Shown piece after piece: positions 8,837 through 17,210 of a stretch of DNA of 64,000 bases (positions within the stretch are counted from its first letter, which is position 1; each line of letters opens with the position of its first letter). Made by a program: the position numbers and the translations under genes. Below the pieces are notes generated by a model. The model was not told the origin of the DNA, ran no database searches, and saw nothing but the letters and a program-made list of their open reading frames with translations. The stretch spans positions 124,001 to 188,000 of the forward strand of contig NZ_JACIJP010000001.1 of assembly GCF_014199435.1 (NCBI RefSeq), read 5' to 3'. This stretch comes from Sphingobium subterraneum. GTDB lineage: Bacteria > Pseudomonadota > Alphaproteobacteria > Sphingomonadales > Sphingomonadaceae.

Positions 8837-10069
8837 ATGGATATCGAGATCGGCCACTCAACCCGCTTTGACGGGCGTCGGCTCGAACATATGTGCCGGC
8901 GCCTTGACGCCCATTACCTTCAATCGGGCCGCCTGCCGCACCTGCAACTGGCGGTCTGGGCAGACGGTGAAAAGGCGCTGGATTGGGTGGCGGGCAGAGC
9001 GAACGAGGCGGGGGACGCACTGAGCGCCGACGCCCTGTACCGCATTGCTTCCATGACAAAGCCGGTGACATCCGTTGCATTCATGATGCTGGTCGAGCGT
9101 GGTCTGGTGGCGCTGGATACACCTGTTCAAACGGTGATCCCGGAATTCGCCGGTCTTGAAGTTGTCTCGGCACCGGATCCGTCCGCACGCTCTGGACCAC
9201 CTCTGGCCGCCCGTCCCATGCTGATGATCGACCTGATGCGCCATACGGCAGGCTTCACCTATAGTTTTCAGGAGTGCACAGCGGTCGATCGCCTCTATGC
9301 TGAGCGACAACTTGATGTCTTTCACCAGAAACGCACGCCCGAAGAGTATATTGCCGCGATTGCGGAACTGCCGCTGCTGTTTTCGCCGGGGGAAGGCTGG
9401 AATTATTCGATCGCTACCGACATTCTGGGGCTGGTGGTCGAGCGGGTATCGGGAGTGACGCTGGAGCAGTTTTTTGCCGATATGATCTTTACGCCGCTCG
9501 GTATGGACGACAGCTTTTTCGTGGTGCCGCCGGATAAGCTCTCACGCCTGACCGACGCGTGGCAAGCAGGGCCGGACGGGACGCTTTCCTTGTATGACCG
9601 GGGCGCGAACAGCCGCTGGCGGAGTCGACCCAGTAGTTATTCCGGCGGCGGAGGACTGGTGTCGAGTTGTGCCGACTATGGCCGCTTTTGCGCCATGCTG
9701 CTGAACGGCGGCGCGGTGGATGATGTCCGTATTCTTGCGCCCAAGACGATCGATCTGATGACGCAAAATCATCTTCCGGGCGGCGGGGATCTGGCGAGCG
9801 TATCGACGTCCCTGTTCAGTGAAAGCACGAATTCCGGTGTCGGTTTTGGCCTTGGTGTTGCCGTGACCATGGATCCTGCGCGTGCCATGATGCCAGGCAG
9901 TGCGGGAGAATATTATTGGGGCGGGCTTCTCTCAACTGCGTTCTTCGTCGATCCGGTCGAGCGGATCGTCGCCGTGTTGATGACGCAGGCCATGCCGTCG
10001 AGCGCCTTTACGATCAGAAGGGAATGGAAGACGATGCTCTACAGCGCACTGGTGGAGAGCCGGACATGA
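8837..10069 (+). CDS. Beta-lactamase-family serine hydrolase (EstB/class C-like)
   Basis: The 410-residue protein has the catalytic SxxK motif SMTK at residues 72-75. The second motif begins with Y189 (WNYSIATDILG), as in EstB-type esterases, where the usual Asn of YxN is replaced. There is no signal peptide, so it is probably a cytoplasmic esterase or transesterase, not a drug-resistance enzyme. ATG 8837 is chosen over the upstream TTG 8813 because a perfect AGGAGG ribosome-binding site lies 8 bases before it. Its stop overlaps the tesB start by four bases (ATGA), so the two are translationally coupled. Confidence 0.88.
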   Translation: MDIEIGHSTRFDGRRLEHMCRRLDAHYLQSGRLPHLQLAVWADGEKALDWVAGRANEAGDALSADALYRIASMTKPVTSVAFMMLVERGLVALDTPVQTVIPEFAGLEVVSAPDPSARSGPPLAARPMLMIDLMRHTAGFTYSFQECTAVDRLYAERQLDVFHQKRTPEEYIAAIAELPLLFSPGEGWNYSIATDILGLVVERVSGVTLEQFFADMIFTPLGMDDSFFVVPPDKLSRLTDAWQAGPDGTLSLYDRGANSRWRSRPSSYSGGGGLVSSCADYGRFCAMLLNGGAVDDVRILAPKTIDLMTQNHLPGGGDLASVSTSLFSESTNSGVGFGLGVAVTMDPARAMMPGSAGEYYWGGLLSTAFFVDPVERIVAVLMTQAMPSSAFTIRREWKTMLYSALVESRT

Positions 10070-10959
10070 CATCCGAATATGGCGATAGCCAGCCGGTGCA
10101 GGACGACCGAACCGACCGCGAAAAGGTGGACAGCCTGCTGACGCTGCTGGACGTGCGTCACGTGGATAAGATGCGCTTTGTCGGCGCGCGCAAGATTGGT
10201 GGCATAGGTCGTGTCTTTGGCGGGCAAGTGATCGCCCAGGCGCTGATGGCTGCCGCGAAAACAGTCGCAGAGGACCGTTCGGTTCATTCCCTTCATGCCT
10301 ATTTTCTGCGACCTGGCAGCGAGGATCATGAAATCGAATATCGGGTGGAGGCGGACTTTGATGGCCGCAGCTTCTCCAACCGGCGTGTTGTGGCGATTCA
10401 GCAGGACCGGCCGATCTTCAATCTTGCGGCCTCGTTTCACCGAATGGAGCGGGGTCCGGAGCACTGGCATGCGATCCCGGATGTAAAGCCTCCGGAACTC
10501 GGTGCGCCGCTCGACACCATGAAGATCGCAGGAGACCCCGAAGCCACGCATATGGCGCGCGTTGCCGCACGGGTGCTCGCTGCGTTTGACATCCGCCCGG
10601 TGCGATTGCCTGGAGGAAACCTGACGGAGCAGTTGGGCTTCTGGTTCAGGACTCGCGCATCGCTCGACTGTTCGCAAGCGATGCACCGGGTGATCGTGTC
10701 CTTCGTCACCGATATCTCCCTGCTTTCCTCCGCCAGCATGCGCCATCGCGACGTTCCGATGCAACATGCGAGCATCGACCACGCGCTGTGGTTTCATGAG
10801 GACATGCGGGCCGACGAGTGGATGCTTTACACCACGGAAAGCCCCCGGGCGGGCGGCGGGCGTGGACTGGGCCGCGGCATGATCTTCAACCGGGAAGGCC
10901 GCCTGATCGTGTCGAGCGCCCAGGAGGGCATGATGCGGATCGTCGAGCGCAAGGAATGA
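10066..10959 (+). CDS. tesB: Acyl-CoA thioesterase II
   Basis: TesB hydrolyses medium- and long-chain acyl-CoA to free fatty acid and CoA. The 297-residue protein is the usual length for a double-hotdog enzyme. It shows the family N-terminus (GGQVIAQALMAAAKTV, then SLHAYFLRPG), FDGRSFSNRRVVAIQ in the first hotdog, and a C-terminal half with LWFHEDMRADEW and GGGRGLGRGMIFNREGRL, the residues around the family's catalytic Asp-Thr-Gln network. It overlaps the preceding hydrolase gene by four bases, which suggests co-expression of two ester/thioester hydrolases. Confidence 0.95.
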   Translation: MTSEYGDSQPVQDDRTDREKVDSLLTLLDVRHVDKMRFVGARKIGGIGRVFGGQVIAQALMAAAKTVAEDRSVHSLHAYFLRPGSEDHEIEYRVEADFDGRSFSNRRVVAIQQDRPIFNLAASFHRMERGPEHWHAIPDVKPPELGAPLDTMKIAGDPEATHMARVAARVLAAFDIRPVRLPGGNLTEQLGFWFRTRASLDCSQAMHRVIVSFVTDISLLSSASMRHRDVPMQHASIDHALWFHEDMRADEWMLYTTESPRAGGGRGLGRGMIFNREGRLIVSSAQEGMMRIVERKE

Positions 10960-11265
10960 CGCGATGTGCCGAGGCTCGGCACATGTGGCTCTCGGTGGAC
11001 CGACCACAGCTAGGGCTAGAGAAAAGCCCTCCCGTTTTGGGTACCGGAGAGATTCGCGACCGACACTTCAGCTATCCGTGCGGGCATGAGCGATAAACGG
11101 TGCTCGAGTCTGCGCTATGGCCGTTCCCATGGGGGCGCCAGGCCTTCAGCCGAACAGGCCGTTGCCGCGTCCTCCCGACCCGCAAGAATTGTGTCGGATT
11201 CCGGAAGAACTGACTCCACAACGGATATATGCAGGCGCTATGCATAACGTCGGGGGACGTATGCT
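10960..11265. other. 306-base gap; perfect hairpin after tesB, otherwise nothing recognised
   Basis: ATGTGCCGAG (10964-10973) and CTCGGCACAT (10975-10984) form a perfect ten-base inverted repeat around one base, just after the tesB stop. It has no T run, so it is a weak terminator candidate. The remaining bases show no convincing gene, RNA or promoter. A GGGGGA ribosome-binding site for the next gene is at 11252-11257. Confidence 0.5.
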
Positions 11266-11730
11266 GTGATTCCTAATAACCTGAAAGAAGCAGAAAAATC
11301 GTGTCTTCGCCTTGTCGCGCAGAACATGACGTCAAAGGAAATCGCGCAGAAACTCCGCCTTTCTCCTGCCACCGTCGATACCTATCTCAAATCCGCGACC
11401 GCTAAACTGAGTGGGCAGAATCGGCGCGACGCCGCCCGCATTTTTCTCCAGTTTGAACACTCCCAGCTTTTGGGATCACAATCGGAACCCCTTGTCATTC
11501 CCTCCGATAGCGGGGCAATCGATGGGCCGACGGAGATCAGTCCTCCGTCTGTTTCACGAAATGGCGGGCAGGGATGGCGAACGTTATTGCCGCCAGGTTT
11601 CGGAGGAAAGATCAATGACACGACGACCGGACAGCGGATTACTGCCGCAATCAAAATTGCCTTCTGGAGCGTCACAGTCTTCATTGCCCTTGTTCTTTTC
11701 TTGAGCCAGGCGCTCAAAGCGCTCGCCTAA
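11266..11730 (+). CDS. LuxR-type HTH regulator with C-terminal membrane anchor
   Basis: The 154-residue protein starts with a LuxR/GerE helix-turn-helix (residues about 5-60: LRLVAQNMTSKEIAQKLRLS, then PATVDTYLKSATAKL). A poorly conserved linker follows, then one transmembrane helix at about residues 128-150 (AFWSVTVFIALVLFLSQAL). There is no receiver or autoinducer domain. The DNA-binding part would face the cytoplasm from the inner membrane. The start is a GTG, supported by a GGGGGA ribosome-binding site 8 bases upstream. It leads a same-strand cassette with a small unknown protein, a membrane protein and a winged-helix protein, so it may sense an envelope signal. Confidence 0.8.
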   Translation: MIPNNLKEAEKSCLRLVAQNMTSKEIAQKLRLSPATVDTYLKSATAKLSGQNRRDAARIFLQFEHSQLLGSQSEPLVIPSDSGAIDGPTEISPPSVSRNGGQGWRTLLPPGFGGKINDTTTGQRITAAIKIAFWSVTVFIALVLFLSQALKALA

Positions 11731-11786
11731 ACCAGCCCATTTTCAGAACGCGAGGACGTGCCGTGCAACGGCGCGAGAGGATAGCT

Positions 11787-12062
11787 ATGATCCATATTAC
11801 GCACACAGCTGGCCAAGTGATTGCCAGCGACACCGTCACAACGTTCTGCGATACCGCCAAAGCTTCAACAAGCAGCGCGTGCCTCCGGGCTTCGGTGCGG
11901 GAGGGCTTCCAGGAAGCCAACCTCCAGCTTCTCGCCATTCAGAAAAACAATAATCTCGATATCGTTGCCAGGGGGTGGTGGATACGGGGAAGCAAGGAAA
12001 ATCCTGTCGGGGATCGGAATTGGGAAGCCCTTCGCGAGGATCTTGGTCTGGGTGCACAATAG
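11787..12062 (+). CDS. Small hypothetical protein in the LuxR cassette
   Basis: The 91-residue frame starts MIHITHTAG and ends with a charged segment (GDRNWEALREDLGLGAQ). It has no signal peptide or membrane helix and I recognise no domain. ATG 11787 is preferred to a GTG at 11763 because an AGAGG ribosome-binding site is six bases upstream. An overlapping frame (11821-12108) is also open but has no ribosome-binding site and an unnatural Ser/Arg-rich composition. It lies 56 bases after the LuxR-type gene and 42 before the membrane-protein gene, consistent with one transcript. Confidence 0.5.
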   Translation: MIHITHTAGQVIASDTVTTFCDTAKASTSSACLRASVREGFQEANLQLLAIQKNNNLDIVARGWWIRGSKENPVGDRNWEALREDLGLGAQ

Positions 12063-12104
12063 CCAAGGGTTGACTGTGGAATATTACGCCGCAGACATCA
12101 GTGA

Positions 12105-12509
12105 ATGAAAAATATTCTCTTCACGGGCCTCGTGCTGTTCTGCTGTGGATATTCGATAATCAAGGGCGGCCGGGATGGGCGGACGGTATCGGCAATGTTT
12201 ATTCTTGCCGGGCTGGTGAGCATTCCAGCTGGTTCCCCACAGGAATGGACCCACACCAACGTATGGGCGCTTCTGATCGACGTTCTGTTGTTGATTGGCC
12301 TCGCCCGGGTGGCGCTCCAAACGCAGTTCTACTGGCCTGTTTGGATGGTGGGTTTGCACATTGGCAGCATTGCTACTCATTTTGCTACCGTCGGGGTGAA
12401 AGATCTTGATCCCGATCTCTATTTTTCCATGCAGTCGTTTTGGAGCCTGCCTGAGCTGATCATCATGGCCATCGGCATTGCAGCGGACCGCCGTGCTGGC
12501 ATTGCCTAG
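12105..12509 (+). CDS. Four-helix integral membrane protein, unknown function
   Basis: The 134-residue protein is strongly hydrophobic with about four predicted transmembrane helices: residues 3-16 (ILFTGLVLFCCGYS), 30-45, 54-72 (WALLIDVLLLIGLARVALQ) and 77-95, with a last hydrophobic stretch near 110-127. The end is short and basic (ADRRAGIA). No family is recognised. It sits in the middle of the cassette starting with the membrane-anchored LuxR regulator, so it may be the partner whose state the regulator reads; that is a guess from gene order. Confidence 0.72.
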   Translation: MKNILFTGLVLFCCGYSIIKGGRDGRTVSAMFILAGLVSIPAGSPQEWTHTNVWALLIDVLLLIGLARVALQTQFYWPVWMVGLHIGSIATHFATVGVKDLDPDLYFSMQSFWSLPELIIMAIGIAADRRAGIA

Positions 12510-12541
12510 GGCTTCGGTTGAAATACATAAGCGAGATATCC

Positions 12542-13000
12542 ATGAGCAAAATTCCGGACTTGATCAGCGATGATCCGACTTCGCCTGTAGGCCATCTCGC
12601 TCAGGAAATTCGGCAGCGGCCGTCCCTTCTTTCCGACATCGTAAGCCACGGGGACGACATAACCGACGCTGTGTTTGCGTTTCCTTCGGCAACAGCGCGA
12701 GATCTGTATCAAATTCGACGCCGTCGCGATGAGATGTTCGGCAGGGAATTGTTTGGCGAACCGGCCTGGGACATGATGCTCGATCTTTTCACGGCTCGCG
12801 GGCGGGGTGAACGGATAAGTGTTTCGAGCCTGTGTGTCGCCGCATCTGTCCCTGCAACTACGGCACTGCGCTGGATTTCTCTTCTTACTGAGCGCGGGAT
12901 TGTGGTCCGCGATGACGATCCGGCAGATCGTCGTCGAGTCTTCATCGACTTGACCCCTGAGGCCTTTGTGCGGATGAAAGTGTTTCTATCCGGAATTTGA
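12542..13000 (+). CDS. Winged-helix (MarR-like) transcriptional regulator
   Basis: The 152-residue protein has a C-terminal winged helix: ISVSSLCVAASVPATTALRW is the helix-turn-helix, ISLLTERGIVVRDDDPADRR is the wing and its basic tip, and DLTPEAFVRM follows as in MarR proteins. The N-terminal 70 residues are probably helical dimerisation segments. ATG 12542 is taken over an upstream TTG at 12518. It is the last gene of the LuxR-led cassette and, as a second DNA-binding protein there, could repress or tune it. No ligand can be inferred. Confidence 0.75.
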   Translation: MSKIPDLISDDPTSPVGHLAQEIRQRPSLLSDIVSHGDDITDAVFAFPSATARDLYQIRRRRDEMFGRELFGEPAWDMMLDLFTARGRGERISVSSLCVAASVPATTALRWISLLTERGIVVRDDDPADRRRVFIDLTPEAFVRMKVFLSGI

Positions 13001-13271
13001 CGCAAACAAGCGTGCTAATGGACGATATTAGAGCGGCGTCAGAAAATATCGTACACGCTTTGGTCCACGCGCTGACGGAGGCGGCATCGGTCAACGCAAT
13101 AGGCGCGATCTTCCTGATTCAGATGGGTCCTCGCCGATATGGCCCCCAATCTGGCCCAAATTTTCCGGCTACCTTGCGACACGGCTGGACACCCTTGTAC
13201 GGGGTAACATCCAAATACTGCAGAAAACTCGGCTTTGCTTGGATGCTATGGAGCGGTGCTGGAAAGGATGT
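13001..13271. other. Intergenic stretch before tRNA-Asn; no gene supported
   Basis: About 270 bases separate the winged-helix gene from the 3' end of tRNA-Asn. One open frame crosses it, but its last third is the complement of the tRNA, so it is not credible. No repeat of the tRNA 3' end, integrase remnant or clear promoter was seen. Confidence 0.5.
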
Positions 13272-13346
13272 TGGCTCCCTGAGTAGGATTCGAACCTACG
13301 GCCATTCGATTAACAGTCGAATGCTCTACCGCTGAGCTATCAGGGA
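13272..13346 (-). tRNA. tRNA-Asn (GTT)
   Basis: Read on the minus strand, TCCCTGA pairs with TCAGGGA as the acceptor stem, followed by a G discriminator and an encoded CCA (13272-13274). The D arm reads GCTCAGCGGTAGAGC, the anticodon loop CTGTTAA contains GTT (Asn), and the T arm contains GGTTCGAATCC. All arms fold normally with no long variable loop. Confidence 0.97.
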
Positions 13347-13419
13347 GCAGCCCGGCTCTCGCTGGGCAGGCCGCGCCTATAGCAGCGGCTTTTGCCCGAT
13401 GGCAAGAGGGGCAAGCGGG

Positions 13420-14196
13420 TCAGGTAATAAATTGTTCGGCGGCGATGCGGTCGTCGAGCGTATGTTCGGGGTCAAACAGCAGGGTGAGCGGCGTGGTGCG
13501 ATCGATGCTTACGGCCACATGCGATACATCACGCACTTCGCGCTGGTCACCCACGGCGCTGACCGGCCGCTTTTGCGGATCGATGACACGGAAGGTGACG
13601 CGGGTATTTTCCGGCAGGATCGCGCCGCGCCAGCGCCGGGGGCGGAAGGGGCTGATGGGCGTCAACGCAATGAGGCCGGAACCCAGCGGCAGAATCGGAC
13701 CCTGCGCAGACAGATTATAGGCGGTCGATCCGGCCGGGGTTGCCACCAGGACGCCATCGCACACCAGTTCGGGAATCACAACGCGGTCGTTGACGGCGAC
13801 TTCCAGCTTGGCGGTCTGGCGTGTTTCGCGCAGCAGCGACACCTCGTTGATGGCGGGAAGCGAGAGTTCCTCGCCATCGATGGTCGTTACGGTCATGCGC
13901 AGTGGGCTGACCTTGAACGGCTTGGCAGCAGCAATCCGCTGTTCCAGCCGCTCCAGCCGCCATTCGTTCATCAGAAAACCGACCGTGCCCAGGTTCATGC
14001 CGAAGATCGGCATTATCGAACGGTTTTCCAGCATGTGGTGCAGCGTTTGCAGCATGAAGCCGTCGCCGCCCAGCGCGATCACCATTTCCGCGTCGGCCAG
14101 CGGCACGAAGTCGTATGCGCCGCGCAGCCGATCCTCTGCCGCGCGCGCGCCGGGGGTGGTGGACGCGACGAGCGCACGACGCACGTCTCCGCTCAT
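13420..14196 (-). CDS. nadK: NAD kinase
   Basis: NAD kinase phosphorylates NAD to NADP. The 258-residue protein, typical of the short alphaproteobacterial form, has the GGDG motif at residues 43-46, NE at 117-118 and TPAGSTAY at 153-160, which together bind ATP and NAD. Its start overlaps the moaA stop by four bases (ATGA on the minus strand), so it is translationally coupled to and transcribed after moaA. A tRNA-Asn gene lies just downstream on the same strand. Confidence 0.96.
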   Translation of the reverse strand: MSGDVRRALVASTTPGARAAEDRLRGAYDFVPLADAEMVIALGGDGFMLQTLHHMLENRSIMPIFGMNLGTVGFLMNEWRLERLEQRIAAAKPFKVSPLRMTVTTIDGEELSLPAINEVSLLRETRQTAKLEVAVNDRVVIPELVCDGVLVATPAGSTAYNLSAQGPILPLGSGLIALTPISPFRPRRWRGAILPENTRVTFRVIDPQKRPVSAVGDQREVRDVSHVAVSIDRTTPLTLLFDPEHTLDDRIAAEQFIT

Positions 14197-15209
14197 CCGC
14201 CGGTGACGCTCATGTGCCGTTGGGTTTGGCCGCCGGTCTGGCCGTCGCTGATGGCGAATTCATGCGCCAGCGGCTTGCGGATCAGCGCCCGGTCGAGCAG
14301 CGCATCGATCGCGTCGGCTCCGCCCTCGCGAAACGCCGCTTTGAGGTCGATGTGATCCTCATGGCCCAGACACATGAAGATCTTGCCCTCGCAAGTGAGG
14401 CGCATGCGGTTGCAGCCTGCGCAGAAATTGTTGCTGAGCGGCGTGATGAGGCCGAGGCGGATGCCCATGCCTTGCGGCTGGAAATAACGGGCCGGGCCGC
14501 CGCTGCGATAGGGCAATGGCGCCAGCGGGTGAGCCTGTTCGATCTGCTCGACCGCTTTGCTCAAGGGAAGATAGCGGTCCGACCGGTCCTCATCGATCGC
14601 GCCGAGCGGCATGGTCTCAATGAGCGTCAGATCATGGCCCTGCGCATCGCACCAGCGGAGCATGTCGAGAAAACCCTGGTCGTTAAGGCCGCGCAGGGCG
14701 ACAGCGTTGATCTTGATGGCGAGGCCCGCCCGCCGAGCAACGTCCATGGCCGCCAGCGTCCCGGCAAGGTCGCCCCCCCGAGTGATATGGCGGTAGATGT
14801 CAGGATCGAGCGAATCGAGACTGACATTGATGCGTCGAATGCCGGCACGCACCAGCATATCGGTATGTTCGGCCAGCCGAGTGCCGTTGGTCGTCAGCGT
14901 CAGTTCGTCGAGCGCGCCGGTGGACAGATGGCGACCGATGCGATGCGCAAGATCCCCGAAGTCGCGCCGCACCAGCGGCTCGCCGCCGGTCAGCCGGATT
15001 TTACGGACGCCCCGTGCAATGAAGCGGTCGGCCATGATCGCAATTTCTTCGAGCGTGAGCACGTCCTTGCGCGGCAGGAAGGTCATCTTCTCCGCCATGC
15101 AATAGCGGCAGCGCAAGTCGCAGCGATCCGTAACCGAGATACGCAGATAGTCTATGCGGCGGCCAAAGCCGTCGACCAACGATGCGGGAGAGGGCGAGAG
15201 AGCCGTCAT
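14193..15209 (-). CDS. moaA: GTP 3',8-cyclase (molybdenum cofactor biosynthesis)
   Basis: MoaA is the radical-SAM enzyme that starts molybdopterin synthesis by cyclising GTP. The 338-residue protein has the SAM cluster cysteines C30, C34 and C37 (CDLRCRYC), the SAM-binding TGGEP at residue 74, a second cluster with C263, C266 and C280 (CX2CX13C), and the C-terminal Gly-Gly needed for catalysis. All key residues are present. It leads the moaA-nadK pair; no other molybdopterin gene is in the window. Confidence 0.97.
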   Translation of the reverse strand: MTALSPSPASLVDGFGRRIDYLRISVTDRCDLRCRYCMAEKMTFLPRKDVLTLEEIAIMADRFIARGVRKIRLTGGEPLVRRDFGDLAHRIGRHLSTGALDELTLTTNGTRLAEHTDMLVRAGIRRINVSLDSLDPDIYRHITRGGDLAGTLAAMDVARRAGLAIKINAVALRGLNDQGFLDMLRWCDAQGHDLTLIETMPLGAIDEDRSDRYLPLSKAVEQIEQAHPLAPLPYRSGGPARYFQPQGMGIRLGLITPLSNNFCAGCNRMRLTCEGKIFMCLGHEDHIDLKAAFREGGADAIDALLDRALIRKPLAHEFAISDGQTGGQTQRHMSVTGG

Positions 15210-15344
15210 GCATCCTAGCTAGGGCAGGACGCACCGCCGTGCAAGGCCGCGTTGGCCGAATAGCCTTTGCGTCAGGCTAATGGCTCGGTAACATCTTGCC
15301 ACTAAGGCTCTGGTTTTGCAGGTCGGGAGGAAGGGGAAAGAGCA

Positions 15345-17054
15345 ATGGATCGCGCGGCCCCCAGCCTGTTTATTCTGTCACGGTCGGATCGTGACGCACT
15401 GTGCGAACGCGCGACCGCGTGCGGATGGCGTGCGATCGCTGCGCGCCGGAAAGCTGGTGCCGCCGAGCGCTTTATGACCAGTCAGGCCCATGTGGCGTTG
15501 GTCGACCTGCGCGGCGTGCGTACTCCTTCTCGCTGGATCGCTGACATGGCCCGCGCCGTGGATGTCACCGACAGCGCACTCGTCGTCCTGGTCGACGCGG
15601 CAGACGCGGACAAGACGGTACGCCTTGCGGCTGAGGGCGTCACGCATATGCTGGTTGCGCCATTCAGCGATGAAGAGCTGGGGACGGTGCTGCATCTTGC
15701 GGAGGGAGTGGCCCGGAGGTTGCGCTGCGACGCCCAGCCTGTGGCACCGGTTGCCGGGGGAAACCGGTCCGGAATGGACTTCCTCACCGGCCTGACCGAT
15801 CGACAGGCGGCCATGGCATGGCTTGATCACGCACTGGCGGCGCGCGCGGTGTCGACGTGCCTGCTGATCGGTATCAGCCAGTTCGAAAGCATCAATGCGG
15901 CCTATGGGCCGGTGGTGGGCGATGCCCTGCTTGCCCGTGCTGCGGGGCGGATCACCCGGATCGTGCAGGCGGCTGGCTGGAACGGTGCGCTTGTCGCGCG
16001 GATGGGCGGCGCGGAATATCTCGTCGCCTTGCCGGTTCGGGAGGATGCAAGCGGGCAGGAACACGCGCTGATGCTCGCGCGGCAGATCCACGCAGCGGTC
16101 GCGCGGCCGTTCGTCGTCGGCGCACAGACGATCCGTCTGACGGCGCGGTGCGGCGTGGCGGAGGCGCTGGCTGGCGATGACGCCGGACGACTGATCCGCC
16201 GGGCGAATGGCGCGCTCGCCGACGCACGGCGCAACGGAGCAGGCGATATCTGCATCCGCTCAGCCGACCGGCGTGGGCGGGGGGTGGATCCGGACCGGCT
16301 GGACGCTGATTTGCGGCTTGCGCTGGAGCGCGGTGAGATCGGCATTCTGTTTCAGCCGCAATATGCAAGCAGCGACGACCGCATCGTCGGCGTCGAGGCG
16401 CTGGCACGCTGGAACCATCGCCAGTTGGGGCAGCTGGGCGCGGCGATGCTGTTCGATGCGGCGGAGCGGTCGGACTATCTGCTGCCACTGTCCCGTCACA
16501 TTCAGCGCGAGGCATTGCAGCAGGCGGGAGCATGGCCTGATGCATTGGATGGTCTGCGGCTCTCGATCAACGTCACGGCCAACGATATCGCGCAGGAGGA
16601 TTTCCTGCCGCGCCTGTTGGCGATGGTGGCGGAAAGCGGCTTTCCCCGCGAACGCCTGACGGTCGAGATTACCGAGAGTGGATTGATCCAGAACCTGCGG
16701 CTGGCGGGCGACGTGCTGCGGTCGCTGCGGGGCGAGGGGCTGCGCGTGGCGATCGACGATTTCGGCACAGGTTATTCGAGCCTTGCTTATCTAAAGGCGC
16801 TACACCCGGACTATTTGAAGATCGACAGCGGACTGACGCGGGACATTGCCGGTGCGCCGCGCGACCGGCTGATTGTGCGTGGTATCATTGCGATGGCGAA
16901 GTCGCTGGCGCTGACCGTCGTGGCGGAAGGCGTGGAGCGGGAAGAGGAACTTGCGCTCTTGGCGCGCGAGGGGTGCGATATCTATCAGGGCTTCCTGCGG
17001 TCCGCCGGCGTTGAGAGTCCTGAGCTCGTGGCGCTCGTGTCAAGCATTCGTTGA
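15345..17054 (+). CDS. GGDEF/EAL protein, probable c-di-GMP phosphodiesterase
   Basis: The 569-residue protein has an N-terminal receiver-like domain (about 1-120) whose expected acidic residues are not clear, a GGDEF domain (about 145-305) with the active site reduced to GGAEY at 221-225, and a full EAL domain (about 315-560). The EAL domain keeps the signature EALAR (351-355), ITES, DDFGTGYSSL (471-480) and DYLKID, so it should hydrolyse cyclic di-GMP. The GGDEF half probably only binds GTP. Such enzymes lower c-di-GMP and favour motility over exopolysaccharide. It is cytosolic with no membrane segment. Confidence 0.88.
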   Translation: MDRAAPSLFILSRSDRDALCERATACGWRAIAARRKAGAAERFMTSQAHVALVDLRGVRTPSRWIADMARAVDVTDSALVVLVDAADADKTVRLAAEGVTHMLVAPFSDEELGTVLHLAEGVARRLRCDAQPVAPVAGGNRSGMDFLTGLTDRQAAMAWLDHALAARAVSTCLLIGISQFESINAAYGPVVGDALLARAAGRITRIVQAAGWNGALVARMGGAEYLVALPVREDASGQEHALMLARQIHAAVARPFVVGAQTIRLTARCGVAEALAGDDAGRLIRRANGALADARRNGAGDICIRSADRRGRGVDPDRLDADLRLALERGEIGILFQPQYASSDDRIVGVEALARWNHRQLGQLGAAMLFDAAERSDYLLPLSRHIQREALQQAGAWPDALDGLRLSINVTANDIAQEDFLPRLLAMVAESGFPRERLTVEITESGLIQNLRLAGDVLRSLRGEGLRVAIDDFGTGYSSLAYLKALHPDYLKIDSGLTRDIAGAPRDRLIVRGIIAMAKSLALTVVAEGVEREEELALLAREGCDIYQGFLRSAGVESPELVALVSSIR

Positions 17055-17068
17055 TCCTGATATTTACG

Positions 17069-17163
17069 GAAGTTCCAATGTGATGAATGAAAATCCATTG
17101 TTATCAACGCATTTTCAACCATCGTTTCAGATAAGGACTGTGATTGAAAGATAATGGAACTTC
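17069..17163. repeat. Separated 9-base inverted repeat in an AT-rich gap
   Basis: GAAGTTCCA (17069-17077) and TGGAACTTC (17155-17163) are perfect inverted copies 77 bases apart. They lie in an unusually AT-rich stretch between the EAL gene and the glycosyltransferase gene. They may be a looping operator or a relic of DNA acquisition. Confidence 0.35.
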
Positions 17164-17171
17164 ATTATTAG
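17144..17171 (+). promoter_or_regulatory. Candidate sigma-70 promoter of the orphan glycosyltransferase
   Basis: TTGAAA (17144-17149) and TATTAG (17166-17171) are 16 bases apart, close to the sigma-70 consensus. This would start transcription roughly 30 bases before ATG 17211. The right arm of the 9-base inverted repeat lies in the spacer, so a bound protein there could block the promoter. The AT-rich context makes chance matches more likely. Confidence 0.35.
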
Positions 17172-17210
17172 GGTTCAGATTATTTTTATTATAACATCGC
17201 GGGGGCGTTG

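Noticed and set aside
11821..12108. 95-codon frame overlapping the small protein of the LuxR cassette
   Set aside because: It has no ribosome-binding site and is Ser/Arg-rich; the 11787 frame has a good site and more natural composition.
12997..13335. 112-codon plus-strand frame before tRNA-Asn
   Set aside because: Its last third translates the complement of tRNA-Asn (RIRTYGHSIN...), a common false gene call. It has no ribosome-binding site.
11000..13346. Genomic island integrated at the tRNA-Asn 3' end
   Set aside because: The tRNA is oriented so that an island would lie to the left, where the LuxR cassette is, but I found neither an integrase nor a second copy of the tRNA 3' end.
14115..15218. 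367-codon plus-strand frame opposite moaA and nadK
   Set aside because: It is antisense to two clear enzymes and has a low-complexity Arg/Ala/Gln composition.
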